A stretch of 64,000 nt of DNA from Acidobacteriota bacterium. Its GTDB lineage: Bacteria; Acidobacteriota; Vicinamibacteria; Marinacidobacterales; Marinacidobacteraceae. The notes beneath the pieces were generated by a model. That model saw only the letters and a list, made by a program, of their open reading frames with translations. It did no database searches and was not told the origin of the DNA. A program made the translations under genes and the position numbers. Within the stretch, counting starts at the first letter, position 1; each line of letters begins with the position of its first letter. Location: NCBI GenBank assembly GCA_022820545.1, contig JAJEFG010000082.1, forward strand, positions 1-64,000. Reading direction: 5' to 3'. Shown piece after piece: positions 50,002-59,495 of this stretch.

Positions 50002-50605
50002 CCGCGCCGGGAACTCGTCCGGTTACGTGCTCTTCGGGGTGCTCATCGGCATCACCCTGCTCGGCGTGGGGCTGACCGCCGCGGTCACGCTCTGGAGCCA
50101 GGCCGTCCAGCGCGAAGACGAAGCGGAGCTGCTCTTCCGGGGCGAGGCGATCGTGCGGGCGCTGGAGCGCTTCCAGCAGGACCGCCCGGGCACCCTTCCC
50201 GAGACCCTGGACGAACTCGTGGAGGGCAGGTACCTCCGGCGGGCCTGGCTCGATCCGATGACGGGACGCGGCTTCCGCATCCTGCGGGCCGAGGAAGCGG
50301 CGGCCCCCGCCACCTCCGCGGCGGGGATCACCGGCGCGCGGCCGCGGCCCACGAACCCGGCGGGCGAGGAGTTCGAGGAGCGGGCCGAAGAGGAACAGCG
50401 TCCCGAACCCGACGCGCCCGGCGCCGTCACCGGGATCACCGGAGTGGTCAGCACCAGCGACCTCCTCAGCTTCCGCACCTACGAGGGCGCCCGCCGCTAC
50501 AACGAGTGGCGCTTCGAGGCCGAGGTCAGCGCCGCGGCGGGAAGCGGCGCCGGGCGGTCGGAAGCTCCCGGCGAGGAGCGTCCCGGAACCCGGCCGATCC
50601 GCTAG
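49976..50605 (+). CDS. Pseudopilin-like protein, last gene of the secretion cluster
   Basis: A 209-residue protein with a single N-terminal hydrophobic helix (YVLFGVLIGITLLGVGLTAA near 17-36), no Glu+5, and an E-A-E-L-L-F-R-G-E-A-I-V-R-A-L region followed by YLRRAWLDPMTGRGF. The middle is low in complexity (Ala/Glu/Pro-rich, 105-150), and DLLSFRTYEGARRYNEWRF closes the conserved part. Such proteins follow GspG-like genes in Acidobacteriota-type clusters; missing Glu+5 suggests a minor, tip-type pseudopilin. It overlaps the gspG-like gene by 26 bp. Confidence 0.8.
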   Translation: MDGRTVSGSRAGNSSGYVLFGVLIGITLLGVGLTAAVTLWSQAVQREDEAELLFRGEAIVRALERFQQDRPGTLPETLDELVEGRYLRRAWLDPMTGRGFRILRAEEAAAPATSAAGITGARPRPTNPAGEEFEERAEEEQRPEPDAPGAVTGITGVVSTSDLLSFRTYEGARRYNEWRFEAEVSAAAGSGAGRSEAPGEERPGTRPIR

Positions 50606-50690
50606 CCGCGGCGCGCGAAGGCCTCGAGCCCCGCCCGCGGAGAGGCGCTCCGCTCGACGTAATCGAGCGAACGACGACCGGAGAGTTCCG

Positions 50691-53588
50691 CTAGGCGCCC
50701 GCGTCCGGCCCGCCGCCGTCGGCGAGGTACTGCGCGATGTATTCCGCCGGGTGGATCGCGGTGCGGCGCGTCGCGTCGAACACCTGGTGCCGGCAGGAGG
50801 TCCCCGCCGCCACCAGCGCGTCCTCGGTCGCGAGTTCCCGCACCGCCGGGAAGAGCCGGCGCTCGCCGATGGCGAGGGAGATCTCGTAGTGGTCGGAGGT
50901 GTAGCCGAAGCTGCCCGCCATCCCGCAGCATCCCGAATCGGCCACGGTGACCTCGGCGCCGGTGGTCCCGAGGAGCCCGGCGAGCGGGCCGGTCCCGCAG
51001 AACGTCTTCTGGTGGCAGTGGCCGTGGGCGAGGACGTGGGCCCCCTCGCCGCGCCCGCCGGTGAGCCGGGCGAGCTCCTCGCGGTGATCGGCCAGGAACT
51101 CGTCGAAGAGCACCGCGCGCTGCGCGACGTGCTCGGCCGCCGCCCGCTCCTCCTCGGGAACGAGCTCCGGGATCTCGTCGCGGAAGCTGAACAGGCACGA
51201 GGGCTCGAGCCCGACGATGGGCGTGCGTTGCGCGGCGACGGGGCCGAGGGCCCGGACGCTCTCCCGGGCCAGCCGGCGGGCCCGGTCGAGCAGACCCCGG
51301 GAGATCGCCGGCCGGCCGCAGCAGACCTCGGGCGCCAGCACCACGCGGTAGCCGAGCGCCCACAGCACCCGGCAGGCGGCGATCCCGATCTGCGGCTCGA
51401 AGTAGTTCGTGAAGGTGTCCGGGAAGAGCGCCACCTCGCCCCGCGGCGCGGCCGGCCGGGAGGCGGCCTCCACGCTCCGGAACCAGCGCGCGAAGGGCTG
51501 GCGGGCGAGGCTCGGCAGGCTCCGGCGGCGGTCGAAACCGATGGTCCGCGACAGCAGGGAGGCGGCCCAGCCCCGCCGGTCGGCCCAGCGGGCGAGCGGC
51601 CCGAACCGGCTTCCCCAGCGGGCCAGCACGTCGGGCGCGCCGAAGATGCGGTCGGCGAGCGGACGGCGCCGGTCGCGGTAGTAACGGTGCTGGAAGTCGG
51701 ACTTGAGCCGGGCCATGTCCACTCCGGACGGGCACTCGGCCTTGCAGGCCTTGCAGCCGAGGCAGAGGTCGAGCGCCTCGAGCACCCGGTCCTCCGACTC
51801 CCGCTCGGGCGGGAGCCGCCCGTCGAGCAGCGCGCGGAGGAGGTTGGCCCGGCCCCGGGTGGAGTGCTCCTCCTCCTTGGTCGCCATGAACGAGGGGCAC
51901 ATCGTCCCCACGAGCTCCTTGCGGCAGACCCCGGCCCCGTTGCACAGCTCGACCGCCCCGGCGAAGCCGCCGTGGCGCTGGTAGGGATAGACCACCGGCA
52001 GTTCCTCCGCCCGGTAGTCCCCTCCGTAGCGCAGGTTGTCGGTCATCGCCGGCGCGTCCACCACCTTCCCCGGGTTCATGATGCCGGCCGGGTCGAACGC
52101 CGCCTTGAGGCGCTTGAACGCGTCGTAGACCCGCGGCCCGAAGACCTTCTCGTTGAAGTGGCTGCGCGCGAGGCCGTCGCCGTGCTCGCCGCTCATGGCG
52201 CCCCCGAAGTCGAGCACCAGCTCGCAGATCTCCTGGGCGAGGGCGTCCATCTTCCGGATCTCGGCGGGGTCCTTCAGGTTGATCAGCGGCCGGATGTGGA
52301 GGCAGCCGGCGCCGGCGTGCGCGTAGAAGCTCCCCTCGGTGTCGCGGCCGGCGAGGATGTCCTCGAACCCGCGGATGAACTCCGGAAGCCGCGAGGGTTC
52401 GACCGCGGTGTCCTCGACGAAGGCGATGGGTTTCTTGTCGCCGGGGAGGCTGAGGAGGAGCGGCAACGCGGCCTTCCGCACCGCCCAGACGTTCTTCTGT
52501 TCGTCGGGGTCGAGCACGCGGAGGTGGGGGCGGCCGCGGCTCCCGAGGCGGCGTTCGAGGTCGGCCAGCTTGGACGTCACCTCCGCCCGGCTGTGGCCGG
52601 CGAACTCGACGAGGATGAGCGCCCCGGGCTCGCCCTCGATGAAGTGGAGGCGCCGCGAATACTCGAGCGACTCGCGGGCGAGCTCCATGACCATCCGGTC
52701 CACGAGTTCGACGCAGGTCGGACGCAGCTCGAGCGCCACCACCCCCGCCTCGAGCGCCGGGAGCATCCCGTCGAAGTGCAGGACGGCGAGTCCGACCGCG
52801 GGCGGCAGCCGGTAGAGCTTCACCCGCGCCTCGACCACGGTCCCGAGCGTTCCCTCGGACCCGACGACGAGGTGCGCCAGGTTCACCCCCCCGGGATCGA
52901 GCAGCACGTCGAGGTTGTAGCCGGAGACCCGCCGGGGGATGCGCGGGAACCGCTCCCGGATGTCCTCCGAATACTCCTCCCGAAGCGCCAGTAGCTCGCG
53001 GAGCAGCGGGGCGAGCACCCCGTTCCCCCGCGCCCGGCGCCGGATGTCCTCCCAGCTCAGCCACCCGAGCCGCTCGCAGCTCCCGTCGGCCAGCACCACG
53101 GTGGCGTCGATGACGTTCTCCACCGTCTTGCCGTAGACCAGCGAGCGGGCCCCGGCCGAGTTGTTGCCGATCATGCCGCCGAGGTTCGCGCGGTTCGAGG
53201 TCGAGGTCTCGGGGCCGAACCGCAGTCCGTGGGGGGCGAGCGCGGCGCTGAAGGCGTCCTGCACCACCCCGGGCTGCACCCGGGCCCACATCTCCTCGCG
53301 GTTGATCTCGAGCACGCTCCGGAAGTGCACCGACAGGTCGAGCACCACCGCCTCGCCGACCGCCTGCCCGGCGAGCGAGGTGCCGCCGCCGCGCGGCAGC
53401 ACCGGCGCGCCCGCCTCCGCGGCGACCCGGACCGCCTCCGCCACGTCCGCGGTGTGGCGCGGGATCACCACCCCGAGCGGCTCGACCTGGTAGATGCTGG
53501 CGTCGTTCGAGTAGAGGATCCGGCTCGCGCGGTCGAACCGGACGTCCCCCTCGATGCGCGACGCGAGTTCGCGCGCCAGTTCTCCCAT
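50691..53588 (-). CDS. FAD-linked and Fe-S oxidoreductase (YdiJ/Dld-type, D-2-hydroxyacid dehydrogenase)
   Basis: A 965-residue two-part flavoprotein. The N-terminal FAD_binding_4 domain has VLPRGGGTSLAGQAVGEAVV near 65-84 and STSNRANLGGMIGNNSAGAR near 125-145; FAD-oxidase C-terminal sequence with EHGDGLARSHFNEK follows near 470. The C-terminal half carries a 4Fe-4S motif, LCLGCKACKAECPSGVDMAR near 620, and two cysteine-rich CCG-type domains, with CCGMAGSFGY near 900. E. coli YdiJ, of similar length, oxidises D-2-hydroxyglutarate; glycolate or D-lactate are other family substrates. The ATG at 53588 is chosen because upstream sequence is a REP-like element. Electrons probably go to quinone or an electron-transfer flavoprotein. 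Confidence 0.92.
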   Translation of the reverse strand: MGELARELASRIEGDVRFDRASRILYSNDASIYQVEPLGVVIPRHTADVAEAVRVAAEAGAPVLPRGGGTSLAGQAVGEAVVLDLSVHFRSVLEINREEMWARVQPGVVQDAFSAALAPHGLRFGPETSTSNRANLGGMIGNNSAGARSLVYGKTVENVIDATVVLADGSCERLGWLSWEDIRRRARGNGVLAPLLRELLALREEYSEDIRERFPRIPRRVSGYNLDVLLDPGGVNLAHLVVGSEGTLGTVVEARVKLYRLPPAVGLAVLHFDGMLPALEAGVVALELRPTCVELVDRMVMELARESLEYSRRLHFIEGEPGALILVEFAGHSRAEVTSKLADLERRLGSRGRPHLRVLDPDEQKNVWAVRKAALPLLLSLPGDKKPIAFVEDTAVEPSRLPEFIRGFEDILAGRDTEGSFYAHAGAGCLHIRPLINLKDPAEIRKMDALAQEICELVLDFGGAMSGEHGDGLARSHFNEKVFGPRVYDAFKRLKAAFDPAGIMNPGKVVDAPAMTDNLRYGGDYRAEELPVVYPYQRHGGFAGAVELCNGAGVCRKELVGTMCPSFMATKEEEHSTRGRANLLRALLDGRLPPERESEDRVLEALDLCLGCKACKAECPSGVDMARLKSDFQHRYYRDRRRPLADRIFGAPDVLARWGSRFGPLARWADRRGWAASLLSRTIGFDRRRSLPSLARQPFARWFRSVEAASRPAAPRGEVALFPDTFTNYFEPQIGIAACRVLWALGYRVVLAPEVCCGRPAISRGLLDRARRLARESVRALGPVAAQRTPIVGLEPSCLFSFRDEIPELVPEEERAAAEHVAQRAVLFDEFLADHREELARLTGGRGEGAHVLAHGHCHQKTFCGTGPLAGLLGTTGAEVTVADSGCCGMAGSFGYTSDHYEISLAIGERRLFPAVRELATEDALVAAGTSCRHQVFDATRRTAIHPAEYIAQYLADGGGPDAGA

Positions 53589-53614
53589 GGGCCGTGGAGG
53601 GTACCGGAGCAAGG

Positions 53615-53736
53615 GAGCGCCGGTCTCCAGACAGGCGCCGCGGCGCTCCGCGCCGCGCACGCCGCAACCTCACCAGCCTCGCGGCGTGTCGGAGCGCCGG
53701 CCTCCGGCCGGCATCGCGGCCGCAGGCCGCGAAACG
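53615..53736. repeat. Two REP-like palindromic elements, opposite in orientation to the 43-47 kb copies
   Basis: GAGCGCCGGTCTCCAGACAG, then GCGCCGCGGCGCTCCGCGCC at 53615-53657, and a second unit with CGGAGCGCCGGCCTCCGGCC and GGCATCGCGGCCGCAGGCCG at about 53689-53731. Both are reverse complements of the standard element or its variant. They fill the gap between two minus-strand genes. Confidence 0.82.
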
Positions 53737-53737
53737 C

Positions 53738-54700
53738 CTAATCCCCCAGCGCCTCCAGCGTCATGCTCGCAATCGCCAGATCCTGAACGCCCATCCCGGT
53801 CAGATCCACCACCGAGATCCCGTCCTCGGCCATCCGCGGGTCCGGCTCCGCGAGCGCCAGCATTTCGCCGAACGAAACGTCGCAGTCCTCGGCGATCTCC
53901 CCGGCGCGCACCGCGGCGCCGAAGTCGCTGTTGCCGAGGCACTCCTCATGGGCGTCGGTGACGATGGTGTGAGCCCTGCCCAGAATGCGCGGATCCAGTT
54001 CCGTCTTCCCCGGGGTGTCGGCCCCGACCGCGACGATGTGGAGCGTCCCGGGAACGTCCTCGAGCTGGACGACGGGGCTCGAGGCGGGGGTGGTGGTGAC
54101 CAGGATGGCGCTCGCGTGGCACACCTCTCGAACCGTGTCCATCGGGGTCGCCACGAGTCCTCCGGCCGCGAGCTTCTCGCAGAGCGCGGCCGCCTTCGCG
54201 GTCGAGCGCCCCCAGACGGCCACCGACGAGAGCCCCAGGTGGGCGCAGATCATCCCGGCCTGCATCTCCGCCTGGGTCCCGGTGCCGATCACCCCGAGCG
54301 TCGCGTCCTTTCGGACCGGTTTCAGGCCGGCGGCGAGGGCCCCGGCGGCCGCGGTGCGGACGTTCGTGAGCCAGCACTCGTCGTGGAGCAGAGCCACCGG
54401 CAGGCCGGTGTCCGCGGAGATCAGCAGGACCATGCCGCCGGCGCCCGGCAGGCCGCGCGCCGCGTTCCGGTAGGACCCCGAGGCGATCTTGACCGCCACG
54501 TACGGATTCCCGCTCCAGGTCGCCGACTTGACGTGGCACTCGCCGTGCTGCTCATCCGAGTCGTCGCGGAAGACGATCTGCGTCGGCTCGGGGCAGTGCA
54601 CGAGCCCCCTCGCGTGGGCGATGAACCCCGCCTTCACCGCTTCGACGGCGGCCTCCGGGGCGATGGCCGCCTGGATCTCGGCCAGGGAAACGATGCGCAC
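53738..54700 (-). CDS. Ornithine cyclodeaminase/mu-crystallin family protein
   Basis: A 320-residue NAD(P)-dependent enzyme. N-terminal half: HVKSATWSGNPYVAVKIASG near 68-87, with conserved Lys residues for substrate contact. Rossmann motif: LGVIGTGTQAEMQAGMICAH near 142-161. Then VWGRSTAKAAAL near 166 and ILVTTTPASSPVVQ near 200. VAVGADTPGKTELDP near 222 is the conserved G-x-D-x-P-x-K-x-E-L segment of the family. Members act as ornithine cyclodeaminase, alanine dehydrogenase or ketimine reductase; substrate not decidable here. I chose the GTG at 54700 (VRIVSLAEI); it lies 5 bp after the upstream membrane-protein gene, so they are probably cotranscribed. Confidence 0.9.
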   Translation of the reverse strand: MRIVSLAEIQAAIAPEAAVEAVKAGFIAHARGLVHCPEPTQIVFRDDSDEQHGECHVKSATWSGNPYVAVKIASGSYRNAARGLPGAGGMVLLISADTGLPVALLHDECWLTNVRTAAAGALAAGLKPVRKDATLGVIGTGTQAEMQAGMICAHLGLSSVAVWGRSTAKAAALCEKLAAGGLVATPMDTVREVCHASAILVTTTPASSPVVQLEDVPGTLHIVAVGADTPGKTELDPRILGRAHTIVTDAHEECLGNSDFGAAVRAGEIAEDCDVSFGEMLALAEPDPRMAEDGISVVDLTGMGVQDLAIASMTLEALGD

Positions 54701-54705
54701 CGCCG

Positions 54706-55137
54706 TCAGGCCTGGCGGCGCGCCACCACCCCGAGTGCGGCGGCGATCAGGATCAGCACCAGGGGGACGAAGGCGGTGACGAGGCCGAGGCCGACGCCCA
54801 GCACCGGCGCGCGGAGCAGGATGACGCCCGCGTTCACCAGGCTGGCGATGAGCAGCCACTTGAAGAGCCGGCCGCGCCTCCGGTACGGCCCCCAGGCGAT
54901 CCCGAACAGCAGGATCCCGTAGGAGAGGCCGAAGGCGGCCGCGGTGCCGCGGCGGGCGGAGAGGGCCGCGGCGAGTTCCGCGTCTCCGTTCGCGACCTCG
55001 GCCGGGGTGAACCGGCCGGCGATGAGGTCGGCGTCCGGGTTGAAGTAGGCGGCACTGAGCGAGGTCAGCGAGATCACGACGGTGATGGCTCCCAGCAGCG
55101 CGAAGATCGCCCAACTGATGGTGTGCGCGTGCTTCAT
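54706..55137 (-). CDS. Small four-helix membrane protein
   Basis: A 143-residue inner-membrane protein with hydrophobic segments at about 8-30 (AIFALLGAITVVISL), 70-84 (GLSYGILLFGIAWG), 92-108 (WLLIASLVNAGVILL) and 113-136 (GVGLGLVTAFVPLVLILIAA), and a short periplasmic or cytoplasmic loop rich in Ala/Glu between the first two. Unknown function. It starts the probable two-gene transcript with the cyclodeaminase-family gene. Confidence 0.82.
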   Translation of the reverse strand: MKHAHTISWAIFALLGAITVVISLTSLSAAYFNPDADLIAGRFTPAEVANGDAELAAALSARRGTAAAFGLSYGILLFGIAWGPYRRRGRLFKWLLIASLVNAGVILLRAPVLGVGLGLVTAFVPLVLILIAAALGVVARRQA

Positions 55138-55148
55138 GGCCGCGGCGC

Positions 55149-56420
55149 CTACTGTCCGCCGACCCAGCCGGCGCTCAGTCCGGCCCGGTCCACCTCCTCG
55201 CCGCGGAGATACACCGACTCGATGTCCCGGGTGTTGGTGATGTCATCGAGCGGGTTCGATCCGAGCACCACGAAGTCGGCGCTCTTCCCGGCCGCGATGC
55301 TGCCGGTGTCGTGCAGCATTAGGTACTCGGCGCCGGCGCTGGTGGAGGCGACGATCACCTCGTGCGGGGTCATCCCGGACTCCACCATGTCGCGCATCTC
55401 GATGTGGGGCCGCCAGCCGGCGTTGCCGTCGGTGCCCATGACGATCTTCATTCCCGCCTCGTTCAACCGGGCGAGGTTCCGCGCCTGGATACCGAACGAT
55501 TCGTGCGCCTCGGGACGGTCCATGTGCTGCGCCTGGGCCGCCTCGAGCGCTTCGCCGGAGAGGGTCCCCGACAGGAAGCTCATGTCCTCGTGGGCGCCGC
55601 GCCCTCCCAGGTTCGGGATCAGGACCACGTTGGGCCGCTCCTGGACCATCGCGACGAACTCGTCGTCCACGTCCATGTCGCGGACGCTGTGGGCGAACGA
55701 GTCCACCCCGGCCTCCAGCAGTCCCTTCGCGTCTTCGAGCGAGAAGATGTGGGCGGTCACCCGCAGCCCGTGCTCGTGGGCCTCCTCGATGATCGGGCCG
55801 TAGAGGTCCGCGGTCAGCTTGTCGTACTGGCCGCCCCGGTCGTCCACCCAGATCTTCACGAAATCCACGTTCGCGGCGGCAAGTTCCTGGACCGCGGCGC
55901 GGCCTTCCTCCGGCGTGTTGATCCAGTAGGGGACTTCCGAACGCCCCGGCTCGGGACGCGTGATGCCCCGCCCGGCGGTCATGGCGAGGGCCGCGCCCGC
56001 GACCGGAGCGTCCCGGACCGCGGCGGTGGCGTCGCCGTCATCATGGCCCAGACTCACCGCGGCGCCCACCCCGTAGTAGGCGCGCCGCTGGAGGTCGTCG
56101 ATCAGGGCCTCGCGAGGCACCGAAAGGTGCACGTGGGTGTCGATGAGCGCCGGGATCACGAACCGGCCCGAGAGGTCGACCCGCGCGGCGCCCTCCGGCG
56201 CCATGACCTCGTCCGCCGCGCCCGCGGCGACGAACCGGCCGTCCTCGACCACGAAGACGCCGTTTGCGATCGGGTCGCTGCCGTCACCGACGATGACGGT
56301 CGCGCCCTCGAACACGACGGCGTTCGACTGCGGGGCCTCCTCGGTGGGGGCGCAGGCGCCGAAGAGCAAAAGCGCGGCGGAAAGAGTGGCGCCGGCCGCG
56401 CCGGTTCTGGTTCGGAACAT
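55149..56420 (-). CDS. Lipoprotein amidohydrolase (imidazolonepropionase/prolidase-like)
   Basis: A 423-residue metal-dependent hydrolase. The lipoprotein signal MFRTRTGAAGATLSAALLLF ends in the lipobox LFGAC (Cys23). Metal-site motifs: DTHVHLSVP near 94, VDFVKIWVDD near 194 (a Lys at the usual carbamylated position), VTAHIFSLEDAKGLLEAGVD near 229 with SFAHSVRD, and GTDGNAGW near 339. The C-terminal GSIAAGKSADFVVLGSNPLD is the usual end of the amidohydrolase family. A strong AGGAGG lies 8-9 nt before the ATG at 56420 and decides the start. Likely cleaves small cyclic amides or X-Pro dipeptides on the outer-membrane side; substrate unknown. Confidence 0.9.
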   Translation of the reverse strand: MFRTRTGAAGATLSAALLLFGACAPTEEAPQSNAVVFEGATVIVGDGSDPIANGVFVVEDGRFVAAGAADEVMAPEGAARVDLSGRFVIPALIDTHVHLSVPREALIDDLQRRAYYGVGAAVSLGHDDGDATAAVRDAPVAGAALAMTAGRGITRPEPGRSEVPYWINTPEEGRAAVQELAAANVDFVKIWVDDRGGQYDKLTADLYGPIIEEAHEHGLRVTAHIFSLEDAKGLLEAGVDSFAHSVRDMDVDDEFVAMVQERPNVVLIPNLGGRGAHEDMSFLSGTLSGEALEAAQAQHMDRPEAHESFGIQARNLARLNEAGMKIVMGTDGNAGWRPHIEMRDMVESGMTPHEVIVASTSAGAEYLMLHDTGSIAAGKSADFVVLGSNPLDDITNTRDIESVYLRGEEVDRAGLSAGWVGGQ

Positions 56421-56580
56421 GCTGTCTCCTCCTGGTCTCGCGGCGGGTCTGCGGACCCGTCCGCGGGGAATTGCGAAGGGAGAGACTACCGGCTCGGACG
56501 GTGGAGATGCGATTCCGCAACCGGGCCCGTGGCCGACGCCGCCACGCCCGCCCCGGCGGTTAGGATGGGCCGCCCGCCCA

Positions 56581-57450
56581 ATGCGGGGTCCGCAGATGCC
56601 GGAACACGAATCGGACATCGAGGCCATCCTCGCCCGCCGGTACGACAACGGGGCGGACTACTGGGCCACGCCGGATGGCCGGTGCTACGTCGGCAACCCC
56701 TTCAGCACGCTCGCGTGCCTGGGCATGCTCCATGAACTCGGCGTCCCGGCGGACCACGAGGCGGTGGCCGGGGGACTGGAGATCGTCCTCGGCGCCTGCC
56801 GCGACGACGGCCGGATCCGCCTCGCCCCGAGGGCGCCGCTCTACCCGTGCTACACCGCCGAGGCCGCGCGCGTGCTGTGCCGGTTCGGGATGACGGAACA
56901 CCCGGCGCTGCAACGGACGATGGCCTACTTCATGGGGGCCGCGCACGATACGGGCGGATGGCGCTGCAACTTCACCCGGTTCGGCCGCGGGCCGGAAACC
57001 GAGTGCGCCAACCCGGGCGCAACCCTCAACGTCCTCGACGTCCTCCGCCACGTTCCCGCGCACCGGGACGGAAACGGGGTCATCGGGCGGGCCGTGGAAT
57101 CCCTGCTCGACCACTGGGAGACGCGGCTGCCGGCGGGACCCTGTCACTGGGGCATCGGGAGCCGGTTCCTGAAGGTCGAATATCCCTTCCTCCGATACAA
57201 CCTCTTCTTCTACGTGTACGTCCTGTCGTTCTTCGAACGCGCGAGGGAGGACGCCCGTTTCCGGGCGGCCCTGGCAACGCTGGAAGCCCGGCTGGACGAC
57301 ACGGGGCGGGTCGTCGTGGAGCGGCCGCACCGCGATCTGAAGGGGCTCCGCTTCTGCGCGCGCGGCCAGCCGTCCGAGTTGGCCACGCGGAGATATCGCG
57401 AGATCCGGCGGAACCTCGCCGGCGCGGATTCCGCGTCGCGCATCCAGTAG
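56581..57450 (+). CDS. Prenyltransferase/squalene-oxidase-repeat-like protein
   Basis: A 289-residue soluble protein. It has alpha/alpha-toroid-like features: YWATPDGRCYVGNPFSTLAC then LGMLHELG near 26-55, DGRIRLAPRAPLYPCYTAEA near 76-95 (a G-x-I-x-x...Y-x-x-Y-T repeat), and GGWRCNFTRF near 124. PCHWGIGSRFLKVEYPFLRY near 184-203 is the most striking block. Proteins of this type are usually annotated as hypothetical or terpene-cyclase-like. Whether it is catalytic is unknown. The start may instead be the ATG at 56596. It is divergent from the amidohydrolase gene. Confidence 0.72.
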   Translation: MRGPQMPEHESDIEAILARRYDNGADYWATPDGRCYVGNPFSTLACLGMLHELGVPADHEAVAGGLEIVLGACRDDGRIRLAPRAPLYPCYTAEAARVLCRFGMTEHPALQRTMAYFMGAAHDTGGWRCNFTRFGRGPETECANPGATLNVLDVLRHVPAHRDGNGVIGRAVESLLDHWETRLPAGPCHWGIGSRFLKVEYPFLRYNLFFYVYVLSFFERAREDARFRAALATLEARLDDTGRVVVERPHRDLKGLRFCARGQPSELATRRYREIRRNLAGADSASRIQ

Positions 57451-57505
57451 GCTCCGTCCTGTGTTCCGGTCGCCGGAGCGGCGGCGGGAGCGAGGAGGCG
57501 GGATC

Positions 57506-59485
57506 ATGAGACAGCACCGATTTCTTGTCGTCGCGGCCGGATGCGCGTTCGCCGGAGCGCTCGCGTGCGCCCTCGAGGAAGGCGGCTCGCCGGCCGGGAC
57601 CGCCGACGTGGCCACCGGCCCGATCGGCGCCGCCGAGCTGGTGGACCTGCGGGCCGCGGTCGGCGGCGCCCGTTCGCCGCAGTGGGCGCCGGACGGGTCC
57701 CTGATCACCTTCGTGTCGGCCGGCGGCGACCTCGGCGGCGTGGACCCCGAGACCGGGTCGTTCCGGGTCCTCACCGAGGACCTGACGCTCAGCGGGGTGG
57801 GATCGCTCGGGGCCCCGCAGCCGGTCTGGTCGCCCGACGGGCGCTTCGTCGCCTACACCACCGACCGCGACGGGGCGCCGGACATCTACCTGTGGTCGGC
57901 CGAGGACGGCACGGACCGGCGGCTCACCCGGCTTTCGGCGCGGGCGAACGGGCTCGCCTGGTCTCCGGACGGGCAATGGATCGCGTTCGCCGGCGACCGG
58001 TTCGGCAACATGGACATCTGGAAGGTGTCGGTCCCCGGGGGGGAGGTGCACCGCCTGACCAGCGACCCGCTCTACGAGGGGTATCCGAGCTGGGCGCCGG
58101 ACTCCGGGGCGCTCTTCTACGTGCGCATGGACGACCGCTGGGTGGACCACGACGTGATCGAGACCGCCCCCGACGGCGGGAATCCACGCACGGTCATCGA
58201 AGACCGCGGCTTCTTCGACTACCGCGCGGGCCGGGGTTTCGGCGCCGCCCAGCCGTCGCCCGACGGCGGGCACCTGCTCTTCCGCTCCCAGCGCAGCGGC
58301 TGGCTCAACTTCTGGATCGCGCCGCGCGCGGGGGGTGAGCCCCGGCCGTTGGCCGCTTCGGACCACGACCAGAGCGACGCCCGCTGGTCGCCCGACGGCG
58401 CCTGGGTCAGCTACACCGAGAACCGGGGCGGCGTGCATTCGCTGCGGCTGGCGGCGGCGGACGGGTCCGGGGGCCGGACGCTCGTGGAGCGGGAGAACGG
58501 AGCGGCGCTCCGTCCCGAATGGTCGCCCGACGGGAACCGGATGAGCTACACCTTCGAGACCCCGGCGCGTCCCGCGGAGCTCTTCGTGCTCGACGTCGCT
58601 TCGGGAGAGAGCACGCTGGCGCACAGCGAGATCGGCGCGGACGCCGAGCCCCGGGTCCAGCTCCCCGAGAGAATCAGCTACCCGAGCACCGACGGCCTCA
58701 CCATCGAGGCCTACGTGCACCGGCCGCCGGACGCCGCTCCCGGCGAACGCTTCCCCGGCGTGGTCTGGATCCACGGCGGACCCACGTCCCAGTTCGACGA
58801 GCAGTTCCGGCGGCACCAGCAGGTGCACTTCTTCGCCCAGCGCGGCTACGTGGTGCTCATGCCGAACATCCGCGGCAGCTACGGCTACGGACTCGCCTTC
58901 GAGGACCTCAACAACGGCTGCTGGGGACACTGCGACCTCGAGGACGTCCTCGCGGGGGTGGACTACCTGAAGGGCCGCGCCGACGTGGACCCCGACCGGA
59001 TCGGGGTCACCGGCACCAGCTACGGCGGGATCATGACCATGGCGGCGGTCGCCTTCGCCCCGGATGTCTTCCAGGCGGCGATCTCGCTGTCGGGCTACGG
59101 CGACATGACCGAGTTCCACTCCACGGTCCACGAGCTCCAGCACATCAAGCTGGTCGAGTACGAACTCGGGCCGTACCCCGAGAACCGCGAGACGTACCTG
59201 AACAGCTCCTCCATCCTGAAGGCGCACCAGGTCACGACGCCGACGTTCGTGATCCAGGGCGAAGGGGTGGCGGCCGGCTGGCGGATGCGCGAGGACCAGC
59301 CGCAGGCCGCGCTGAACTTCGCCCGCAAGCTCGACCAGCACTACAAGATCGTCCGCTACCAGGCGTATCCGGGTGAGGGGTACTACGTCTACGGGAGGCA
59401 GAACACGATCGACAAGCTCCACGACATGCTCGACTTCTTCGAGGAGTTCCTGGTCACCGACATCCGCTACCCCACCACGGACTGA
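57506..59485 (+). CDS. S9-family lipoprotein with altered catalytic triad
   Basis: A 659-residue paralogue of the protein at 44295. AGGAGG precedes the ATG at 57506. The lipoprotein signal MRQHRFLVVAAGCAFAGALA ends in the lipobox ALAC (Cys21). A beta-propeller with WSPDG blades is followed by an alpha/beta-hydrolase domain: HGGPTSQFDEQF, PNIRGSYGYG, the GCWGHCD motif shared with the paralogue, and nucleophile GTSYGGIMTMAAV near 514. The expected catalytic Asp block reads IQGEGVAAGW and the His block reads YPGEGYYVYG, so Asp and His of the standard triad are missing, as in the paralogue. Membrane-anchored and exposed outside the cytoplasm; may bind rather than cleave peptides. Confidence 0.87.
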   Translation: MRQHRFLVVAAGCAFAGALACALEEGGSPAGTADVATGPIGAAELVDLRAAVGGARSPQWAPDGSLITFVSAGGDLGGVDPETGSFRVLTEDLTLSGVGSLGAPQPVWSPDGRFVAYTTDRDGAPDIYLWSAEDGTDRRLTRLSARANGLAWSPDGQWIAFAGDRFGNMDIWKVSVPGGEVHRLTSDPLYEGYPSWAPDSGALFYVRMDDRWVDHDVIETAPDGGNPRTVIEDRGFFDYRAGRGFGAAQPSPDGGHLLFRSQRSGWLNFWIAPRAGGEPRPLAASDHDQSDARWSPDGAWVSYTENRGGVHSLRLAAADGSGGRTLVERENGAALRPEWSPDGNRMSYTFETPARPAELFVLDVASGESTLAHSEIGADAEPRVQLPERISYPSTDGLTIEAYVHRPPDAAPGERFPGVVWIHGGPTSQFDEQFRRHQQVHFFAQRGYVVLMPNIRGSYGYGLAFEDLNNGCWGHCDLEDVLAGVDYLKGRADVDPDRIGVTGTSYGGIMTMAAVAFAPDVFQAAISLSGYGDMTEFHSTVHELQHIKLVEYELGPYPENRETYLNSSSILKAHQVTTPTFVIQGEGVAAGWRMREDQPQAALNFARKLDQHYKIVRYQAYPGEGYYVYGRQNTIDKLHDMLDFFEEFLVTDIRYPTTD

Positions 59486-59495
59486 CGACGCGTAC

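Noticed and set aside
50602-53673. Longer frame overlapping the FAD/Fe-S oxidase gene
   Set aside because: The alternative frame gives Arg/Gly/Pro-rich sequence, while the other encodes all the flavoprotein motifs.
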